A stretch of DNA of 6,377 bases from Betaproteobacteria bacterium. Lineage in GTDB: Bacteria; Pseudomonadota; Gammaproteobacteria; Burkholderiales; SG8-41. Below the pieces are notes generated by a model. That model was given only the letters and a program-made list of their open reading frames with translations, was not told the DNA's origin and did not search any database. The position numbers were made by a program, and so were the translations under genes. Within the stretch, counting starts at the first letter, position 1, and every line of letters begins with the position of its first letter. The stretch is from contig JAIOOZ010000404.1 in assembly GCA_021414185.1 (NCBI GenBank), forward strand, positions 1 to 6,377. The letters run 5' to 3'. Shown in pieces: positions 1 to 4,865 of this stretch.

Positions 1-749
1 AACCGGTAGAACTCATCTACCGCTTCGCGCGCACGGCCGACGATTTCGCCGACGAAGGCGATTTGCCGGACCGCGAAAGACTCGATCTGCTCGCCGGCTT
101 CGGCAATGAATTGCGCCGCATAGAGAGCGGCGCGCAGCCGCATATCGCGCTCTTCCAGGAATTGGCGCCGATGATAGCGCAGCAGCGTTTAACCATCAGC
201 CTGCTCCACGACCTGCTGTCGGCATTCGCGCAGGACGTCACCAAAAAACGCTACGCCGATCTCGCCGACGTGCTCGACTACTGCCGGCGCTCCGCCAACC
301 CGGTCGGGCGGCTGCTGCTCGAACTCTACGGTGCCGCAACGCCGCGAAACAACGCGTGGTCGGACAACATCTGCTCGGCCCTGCAGATCATCAATTTTCT
401 GCAGGACATCGCCATCGATTACGCGAACGGACGCATCTACATACCGCAGGACGAACTCGCCCGCTACCATATCAGCGAAACGCAAATCGCCGCCCAGGAG
501 GCGAATGACGCGTGGCGCGCATTCATGGCGTTCGAGGTCGGACGCACGCGCCGCATGTTGCTCGACGGCGCGCCGCTCGGACGCGTGCTCGGCGGGCGCA
601 TCGGGCTGGAAATGCGCATGATCATCGCCGGCGGCGAACGCATACTCGCCAAAATCGAAAACGCGGGATACGACGTGTTTCGCCACCGACCCGTGCTACG
701 CTCGCCAGACTGGGTGTTGATGTTTGCCCGCACGTTTTCCCTCCGCTAA
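1..749 (+). CDS. hpnC: Hydroxysqualene synthase HpnC (5' partial)
   Basis: HpnC belongs to the squalene/phytoene synthase (trans-isoprenyl diphosphate synthase) family and converts presqualene diphosphate to hydroxysqualene in the hopanoid route. The reading frame is already open at base 3 and gives 248 residues before TAA at 747-749. Both aspartate-rich, Mg-diphosphate-binding motifs are visible: DDFADE at bases 39-56 and DIAID at 405-419, the latter followed by an NGRIYIPQDEL segment. The stretch YCRRSANPVGRLLLELYG is typical of HpnC and separates it from HpnD. Family members are usually about 270-290 residues, so roughly 30-40 N-terminal residues lie outside the window. The TTG at base 63 is an internal Leu codon after the first Asp motif and cannot be the true start. 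hpnD follows after 34 nt, which suggests co-transcription. The family call is secure; the split between HpnC and HpnD rests on motif style and gene order. Confidence 0.94.
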   Translation, partial: PVELIYRFARTADDFADEGDLPDRERLDLLAGFGNELRRIESGAQPHIALFQELAPMIAQQRLTISLLHDLLSAFAQDVTKKRYADLADVLDYCRRSANPVGRLLLELYGAATPRNNAWSDNICSALQIINFLQDIAIDYANGRIYIPQDELARYHISETQIAAQEANDAWRAFMAFEVGRTRRMLLDGAPLGRVLGGRIGLEMRMIIAGGERILAKIENAGYDVFRHRPVLRSPDWVLMFARTFSLR

Positions 750-775
750 TTCCCGAATCCTGAATCCTGATTCCC
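748..775. repeat. GAATCCY heptamer tandem repeat, four units
   Basis: Four consecutive 7-base units fill most of the hpnC-hpnD gap: AATTCCC (748-754), GAATCCT (755-761), GAATCCT (762-768) and GATTCCC (769-775). The first overlaps the last two bases of the hpnC stop codon. The middle pair is identical and the outer units differ at one to three positions. GAATC at 755-759 can also pair with GATTC at 769-773 around a 9-base loop, but five pairs make a weak stem. Short repeats of this kind occur between genes in many Betaproteobacteria and Xanthomonadales; that statement comes from general knowledge and no function is shown here. Confidence 0.6.
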
Positions 776-783
776 GCTCTGTC

Positions 784-1617
784 GTGACACCTGACCAATA
801 CTGCCAGCAGAAAGCTTCGCAAAGCGGCTCGAGTTTTTACTACAGCTTTCTGTTCCTGCCGCCCGCACGGCGGCGCGCGATCACCGCGCTGTACGCGTTT
901 TGCCGCGAGGTCGACGATGTCGTCGACGAATGCACCGACGTTGACATCGCGCGCACCAAGCTCGCCTGGTGGCGCACCGAAGTCGCAGCACTATATGCCG
1001 GCACCGCCCGCCATCCGGTCGCACAAGCGCTGGCAAACGTGGTGACCCCTTTCAATCTGCCGCAGACCAGATTGCTGGAAATCATCGATGGCATGGAGAT
1101 GGACCTCACGCAGCATCGCTACGCGGACTTCGCCGCGCTGAAGCTCTACTGTTATCGCGTGGCGAGCGTAGTGGGCCTCTTGTCAGCAGAGATATTCGGC
1201 TACGCCGATCCGCGCACGCTCGTCTACGCCGAAAACCTCGGCATGGCGTTTCAGCTGACCAATATCATCCGCGACGTCGGCGAAGACGCGCGCCGCGACC
1301 GCGTCTATTTGCCGCTCGACGAGCTCGCGCGCTTCAACGTGTCCGTCGCCGACATCATGCACGCGCGCGCCGGCGACAACTTCCGGCAGATGATGGAGTT
1401 CCAGACCGAGCGCGCGCTGGGCTATTACCGCGACGCTTTTGCCGCGCTGCCCGCCGGCGACCGCAAGATGCAGCGTCCGGGGCTGGTGATGGCGGCGATT
1501 TATCAGACCGTGCTCGCCGAGATCCGCGCCGACGGCATGCAGGTGCTCACACAACGCACCTCGCTCACGCCGTTACGCAAACTGTGGATAGCGTGGCGGA
1601 CCTGGGTGAAAGGTTAG
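784..1617 (+). CDS. hpnD: Presqualene diphosphate synthase HpnD
   Basis: HpnD condenses two farnesyl diphosphates to presqualene diphosphate, the first committed step toward squalene and hopanoids. The protein is 277 residues, the usual size. It carries the first Asp motif DDVVD (residues 44-48, within FCREVDDVVDE) and the second, DVGED (164-168, within NIIRDVGEDARRDRVYLP). The segment YCYRVASVVGLLSAEIFGY (122-140) is characteristic of this branch of the squalene/phytoene synthase family. I chose GTG at 784 because family similarity begins there (MTPDQYCQQK). The longer in-frame TTG at 724 lies inside hpnC and would add residues encoded by the heptamer repeat. No clear Shine-Dalgarno precedes the GTG, so translation may depend on coupling with hpnC 34 nt upstream. 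A phytoene synthase is the alternative, but adjacent hpnC and nearby hpnE make HpnD far more likely. Confidence 0.95.
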   Translation: MTPDQYCQQKASQSGSSFYYSFLFLPPARRRAITALYAFCREVDDVVDECTDVDIARTKLAWWRTEVAALYAGTARHPVAQALANVVTPFNLPQTRLLEIIDGMEMDLTQHRYADFAALKLYCYRVASVVGLLSAEIFGYADPRTLVYAENLGMAFQLTNIIRDVGEDARRDRVYLPLDELARFNVSVADIMHARAGDNFRQMMEFQTERALGYYRDAFAALPAGDRKMQRPGLVMAAIYQTVLAEIRADGMQVLTQRTSLTPLRKLWIAWRTWVKG

Positions 1618-1634
1618 TGCGGGGCTGATCCGCA
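1618..1634 (+). other. Weak hairpin just after hpnD
   Basis: TGCGG (1618-1622) pairs with CCGCA (1630-1634) around a 7-base loop, starting one base after the hpnD stop codon. The stem is only five pairs and the following bases (ATCCTTAAAG) hold no run of T, so this is not a convincing intrinsic terminator. It could slow transcription or protect the hpnCD mRNA 3' end, but it may equally be chance in GC-rich DNA. Confidence 0.2.
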
Positions 1635-1644
1635 ATCCTTAAAG

Positions 1645-1650
1645 TAAAAT
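1645..1650 (+). promoter_or_regulatory. Possible -10 box upstream of the SDR gene
   Basis: TAAAAT matches the sigma-70 -10 consensus TATAAT at five of six positions and lies in a locally AT-rich patch 50 nt before the SDR ATG. No good -35 element is found 16-18 bases upstream, where the sequence is G-rich. The same TAAAATC string recurs before the ETF-QO gene (4825-4831). If real, it would let the SDR and Bug genes be transcribed separately from hpnCD. Confidence 0.25.
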
Positions 1651-1684
1651 CGGCGTATTCCGCTTGTTAAATCAAATTTCCTGC

Positions 1685-1690
1685 AAGGAG
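1685..1690 (+). promoter_or_regulatory. Ribosome binding site of the SDR gene
   Basis: AAGGAG is a near-perfect Shine-Dalgarno sequence placed 9 bases before ATG at 1700. It decides the start: the in-frame TTG at 1664 lies upstream of it and would add 12 residues that precede the normal SDR N-terminus. Confidence 0.85.
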
Positions 1691-1699
1691 CTGACTGGA

Positions 1700-2455
1700 A
1701 TGGATCTGCAACTGAAAGGCAAAACCGCGCTCGTCACCGGCGCGAGCCAGGGCATAGGACGCGCGATAGCCAAGGGACTCGCCGCCGAGGGCGTAAAAAT
1801 ATGCATTGCCGCGCGCCGGCGCGAACTGCTGGAAGCGCTCGCCAAAGAAATCGTCGCTGCAGGCGGCACGCCGCCGCATATCGCGGTCGTCGACGTGATG
1901 GAAGAAGGCTCGCCGCAAAAGCTCGTGCTGGAAGCTCTTAAAGGGCTGGGACAGATCGACATCCTGATCAACTGCGCCGGCGGCAGCCGGCCGCCGATCC
2001 CGGTCGATGCGCCGGAATCGGAATGGAGCGAGGTGATGACGCTCAATTTCATCCGTGTGCGCCAGCTCACGCACGCCGCGCTCGCGGACATGATCAAGCA
2101 CAAATGGGGACGCATCATCAATATCACGGGGAAATCAGAACCCGATGGTTTGCTCGCCGCAACACCCGCGAAGGCCGCGATGCACGGCTGGGCCAAGGGA
2201 TTGTCGCGGGAAGTCGGCCAGCACGGCATCACAGTCAATTGCATTCCGCCCGGCCGCATCATGAGCGAGCAGATCCGCCGCAAATACACGCCGGAGTTTC
2301 GCGCCAAACAATCGAAAGAGGAAATTCCGATAGGCCGCTACGGCGAACCGGAAGAACTCGCGTGCCTCGCCGTGTTTCTCGCTTCACCGGTTGCCGGTTA
2401 CATCACGGGAGCCGTCATGCCGGTGGACGGTGGCCTGCGGCGCTATGCGTTCTAA
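1700..2455 (+). CDS. SDR-family oxidoreductase lacking the usual catalytic Tyr
   Basis: This 251-residue protein has the length and fold pattern of a classical short-chain dehydrogenase/reductase, resembling 3-oxoacyl-ACP reductases. Visible elements are the glycine-rich cofactor loop TGASQGIG (13-20), an Arg pair (39-40) after the second strand that favours NADP(H), the NCAGG motif (91-95), the structural Asn116, a VNCIPPGRI segment and the C-terminal YITGAVMPVDGG. The active site is odd. The family's YxxxK motif appears as ATPAK (154-158): Lys158 is present but Ala154 stands where Tyr is expected, and no Tyr lies nearby. The usual Ser region reads NITGKSEP (141-148). It may therefore be a divergent SDR with another acid, or non-catalytic. 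The substrate is unknown. Its stop overlaps the start of the Bug gene, indicating a two-gene unit, and nothing links it biochemically to squalene synthesis. Confidence 0.9.
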   Translation: MDLQLKGKTALVTGASQGIGRAIAKGLAAEGVKICIAARRRELLEALAKEIVAAGGTPPHIAVVDVMEEGSPQKLVLEALKGLGQIDILINCAGGSRPPIPVDAPESEWSEVMTLNFIRVRQLTHAALADMIKHKWGRIINITGKSEPDGLLAATPAKAAMHGWAKGLSREVGQHGITVNCIPPGRIMSEQIRRKYTPEFRAKQSKEEIPIGRYGEPEELACLAVFLASPVAGYITGAVMPVDGGLRRYAF

Positions 2456-3425
2456 AAAACCGGCACGCAAACGCGCCGCCGTTCTTGCGGTCGTGTCCCT
2501 GCTTGCGGCGTCGTATGCTGCGGCCGCCCAGTATCCAGACAAGCCGATACGCATCATCGTGCCGGTGACTCCCGGCGGCGGTTCCGACCTGCTTGCGCGC
2601 CTGATCGCCCAGCAGTTCAGTGATCGCTTCGAGCAACCGTTCATAGTCGACAACCGCGCGGGCGCGGGCGGAACCATAGGCAGCGAACTTGCCGCGAGGG
2701 CTGCGCCGGACGGCTACACGCTGATCGTGGCCTACACTGCCTCGCATGGCATCAATCCCGCCATCAAAAAATTGCCATACGACGTGATCAACGATTTTGC
2801 GCCGATATCCATGCTCGGCACGGCACCCAACATACTGGTCGTGCACCCCAGCGTTGCAGCAAAATCCGTAAGCGAATTGATCCAGTTCCTCAAATCCCGT
2901 CCCGGCCAGGTGAATTACGCGTCCGCCGGCAACGGCAGCGCCCCGCATCTTGCGGCCGAGATGTTCAAATACATGGCCGGCGTCGAAATGACGCATATCC
3001 CCTACAAAGGCGCAGCACCTGGCGTCACCGACCTGCTCGGCGGGCAGGTGCTGATCATGTTCCCCAGCATGCCGGCTGCGCTTGCGCATGCGCGTTCCGG
3101 CCGCTTGCGGGCACTGGCCGTTACGAGCAAGGCCCGCGCAAGCGCGGCACCGGAACTCCCCACCGTAGCCGAGGCAGGCCTGCCTGGATTCGAAGTCATC
3201 CAGTGGTATGCATTGCTGGCGCCTGCGCACACGCCGAAGAACATCATCGACAAACTCAACGCCGAGACGAACCGCATGCTGAAGCTGCCCGACATCCGGG
3301 TGAAGCTCGCGGCGCAGGGACTGGAATCCTCCAGTTCTACGCCCGCCGAGGTCAGCGCGTTCATGCGCGGCGAAGTCGCGAAATGGACCAAATTCATACG
3401 CGACACCGGATTGAAACTCGATTAG
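2445..3425 (+). CDS. Bug/TctC-family tricarboxylate-type solute-binding protein
   Basis: The 326-residue product matches Bug periplasmic receptors, the extracytoplasmic binding subunits of tripartite tricarboxylate transporters, which capture organic acids and related small molecules. The N-terminus is a signal peptide: basic MRSKKPARKR, a hydrophobic core (about 11-23) and an Ala-rich cleavage region ending near residue 26-28. The mature protein begins near QYPDKPIRIIVP. Family hallmarks follow: PGGGSD (43-48), VDNRAGAGGTIG (68-79), APDGYTL (87-93), THIPYKG (183-189), LLGGQV and LPTVAEAGLPGFE. The length is normal. ATG at 2445 is chosen because it begins the signal peptide; it overlaps the SDR stop by 11 nt in another frame, and only a poor GGTGG (2429-2433) serves as ribosome site, so translational coupling is likely. 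No TctA or TctB membrane gene lies in the window, so it appears to be an orphan receptor. The ligand cannot be read from the sequence. Confidence 0.93.
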   Translation: MRSKKPARKRAAVLAVVSLLAASYAAAAQYPDKPIRIIVPVTPGGGSDLLARLIAQQFSDRFEQPFIVDNRAGAGGTIGSELAARAAPDGYTLIVAYTASHGINPAIKKLPYDVINDFAPISMLGTAPNILVVHPSVAAKSVSELIQFLKSRPGQVNYASAGNGSAPHLAAEMFKYMAGVEMTHIPYKGAAPGVTDLLGGQVLIMFPSMPAALAHARSGRLRALAVTSKARASAAPELPTVAEAGLPGFEVIQWYALLAPAHTPKNIIDKLNAETNRMLKLPDIRVKLAAQGLESSSSTPAEVSAFMRGEVAKWTKFIRDTGLKLD

Positions 3426-3509
3426 GCGAATTGGAGGCAGCATCGATCCGCAACTGATTTGCGCCGCTTTGCGCTGCGGCATGCCGACGCCGGCGCGCGC
3501 GCCATCAAG

Positions 3510-4799
3510 ATGACCCACGTCGCGGTCATCGGCGGCGGTTACGCCGGCATGGCAGCTGCGGCCACGCTCGCGGAGCAGCGCGTGCCAGTGACCGTGTTCG
3601 AAGCCGCCGGCCAGCTCGGCGGACGCGCGCGACGGGTCGATTACCGCGACGTTGCGCTCGATAACGGGCTGCACATCCTGATCGGCGCGTATGTCGAAAC
3701 GCTGCGCCTGATAGAGCTCGTAAACCCGGCGCACGCGCAGGCATTGCTGCGCTTGCCGCTCGCGTGGCACGTGCAGGATGAATTTCATCTGCGCGCGGCG
3801 CGCCTGCCGGCGCCATTGCATTTGCTGATCGGCCTGCTGCGCGCAGACGGCCTCAGCATCGCGGAGAAAGTCTCTGCAGCCCGTTTTCTGGCTGCGCTGC
3901 GCGCGACCCGTTTTACGCTCGCCCAAGACATCAGCGTCGAGCTGCTGCTCAAGCAGCATAGCCAAAGCGAGAAACTCCGCCGCGTTCTGTGGCGCCCCTT
4001 GTGCGTCGCGGCGCTCAATACGCCGCCTGCCGGCGCCTCCGCGCAGGTGTTCCTGAATGTGCTGCGCGACAGTCTTGATGCCGGCCGCGCCGCAAGCGAT
4101 CTCGTGCTTGCGCGCGTGGATTTGTCCGCTTTGTTTCCAGATCCCGCAGCAACTTTCGTCGAACAGCGCGGCGGCAAAGTGCTGCGCTCGCAACGCGTAA
4201 CAGCGATTGATCCGCTCGCCGCCGGCTTCGAAATCACGGCAAACAACCAGCGTGCGAGCTTCAGCCACGTCATCTGCGCCATCTCGCCGCACCAGGTGAA
4301 TGCTTTTCTGATCGGCATCACCGCACTATCCGAAATCGCAACCACTATAGAGCGCCTGCTTTACCAACCCATCCATTCGGTGTGGCTGCAGTATCCGGCG
4401 CCGGTAAAACTGCCTTCGCCCATGCTCGGATTGACGCGCGGCCTCGTGCATTGGGTGTTCGACCGCGAGACCCTGTGCGGGCAGCGCGGCCTCGTCGGCG
4501 CCGTGATCAGTGCCGCCGGCGAACACCAGGACCTGACCCAGGAAGAACTCGGTTTGCGCGTGCACCGCGAACTGCAGGAGCAGGTCGGCGCCCTGCCCGA
4601 CCCGCTGTGGACGCGCGTGATCGCGGAAAAACGCGCGACCTTCGCGTGCACGCCGGGCGTGAGGCGGCCGCCGCAAATCACTCCGCTCGGCAATTTTTAT
4701 CTCGCGGGCGATTACACGGCCAGCGACTACCCGGCGACCATCGAATCAGCCGTAAGAAGCGGCATCACCTGCGCTCAGCATATTCTGCAACACGCCTGA
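3510..4799 (+). CDS. hpnE: Hydroxysqualene dehydroxylase HpnE (FAD-dependent)
   Basis: HpnE is the FAD-dependent amine-oxidase/phytoene-desaturase-like enzyme that reduces hydroxysqualene to squalene, completing the HpnD-HpnC-HpnE route. From ATG at 3510 it is 429 residues, normal for the family. It shows the dinucleotide-binding fold VAVIGGGYAG (4-13), Glu31 at the end of the second strand for FAD ribose, GGRAR (37-41) and the HpnE-typical DNGLHILIGAY (51-61). A central WRPLCVAALNTPP segment and the C-terminal FAD-binding NFYLAGDY...YPATIESAVRSG follow. The start is uncertain. No Shine-Dalgarno precedes 3510, and the frame stays open back to the Bug gene stop, with TTG at 3459 as a longer alternative (446 residues). 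Similarity to the Rossmann start supports 3510. Unlike compact hpnCDE clusters, hpnE is separated from hpnD by two unrelated genes. Confidence 0.94.
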   Translation: MTHVAVIGGGYAGMAAAATLAEQRVPVTVFEAAGQLGGRARRVDYRDVALDNGLHILIGAYVETLRLIELVNPAHAQALLRLPLAWHVQDEFHLRAARLPAPLHLLIGLLRADGLSIAEKVSAARFLAALRATRFTLAQDISVELLLKQHSQSEKLRRVLWRPLCVAALNTPPAGASAQVFLNVLRDSLDAGRAASDLVLARVDLSALFPDPAATFVEQRGGKVLRSQRVTAIDPLAAGFEITANNQRASFSHVICAISPHQVNAFLIGITALSEIATTIERLLYQPIHSVWLQYPAPVKLPSPMLGLTRGLVHWVFDRETLCGQRGLVGAVISAAGEHQDLTQEELGLRVHRELQEQVGALPDPLWTRVIAEKRATFACTPGVRRPPQITPLGNFYLAGDYTASDYPATIESAVRSGITCAQHILQHA

Positions 4800-4800
4800 T

Positions 4801-4828
4801 TTTCCACGGCACGGCCCGGCGGTATAAA
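4801..4828 (+). promoter_or_regulatory. Putative sigma-70 promoter of the ETF-QO gene
   Basis: TATAAA (4823-4828, five of six matches to TATAAT) is preceded after 16 bases by TTTCCA (4801-4806, four of six matches to TTGACA). It lies in the 66-nt gap between the hpnE stop and the ETF-QO start, and a transcript beginning about 4835 would have a short leader holding the ribosome site. The overlapping TAAAAT (4825-4830) is an alternative -10. The call rests on motif match and position only. Confidence 0.42.
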
Positions 4829-4853
4829 ATCACCTTCTGATTTGACGACACAC

Positions 4854-4858
4854 GAGGA
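4854..4858 (+). promoter_or_regulatory. Ribosome binding site of the ETF-QO gene
   Basis: GAGGA lies 7 bases before GTG at 4866. It supports that GTG as the start over the in-frame ATG at 4884, which would sit 25 bases away from the site. Confidence 0.75.
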
Positions 4859-4865
4859 ACACACG

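Noticed and set aside
724..783. A longer hpnD beginning at TTG 724.
   Set aside because: It would overlap the hpnC 3' end and translate the heptamer repeat; family similarity starts only at GTG 784.
1618..1650. Intrinsic terminator ending the hpnCD transcript.
   Set aside because: The only hairpin has a five-pair stem and no following T-run, so it is listed as a weak hairpin and not as a terminator.
1664..1699. A longer SDR beginning at TTG 1664.
   Set aside because: The strong AAGGAG site at 1685-1690 lies inside that extension and points to ATG 1700, where the normal SDR N-terminus begins.
3458..3474. Direct repeat TTTGCGC (3458-3464 and 3468-3474) before hpnE.
   Set aside because: Seven bases repeated once in GC-rich sequence is expected by chance and matches no known operator.
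2415..4292. A 625-codon open frame on the minus strand across the Bug gene and most of hpnE.
   Set aside because: Its codons align exactly with those of the two + strand genes, so it stays open because sense codons TTA, CTA and TCA are rare in GC-rich coding DNA. The product is rich in Arg, Ala, His and Gln with no recognisable domain, while both sense genes match known families.
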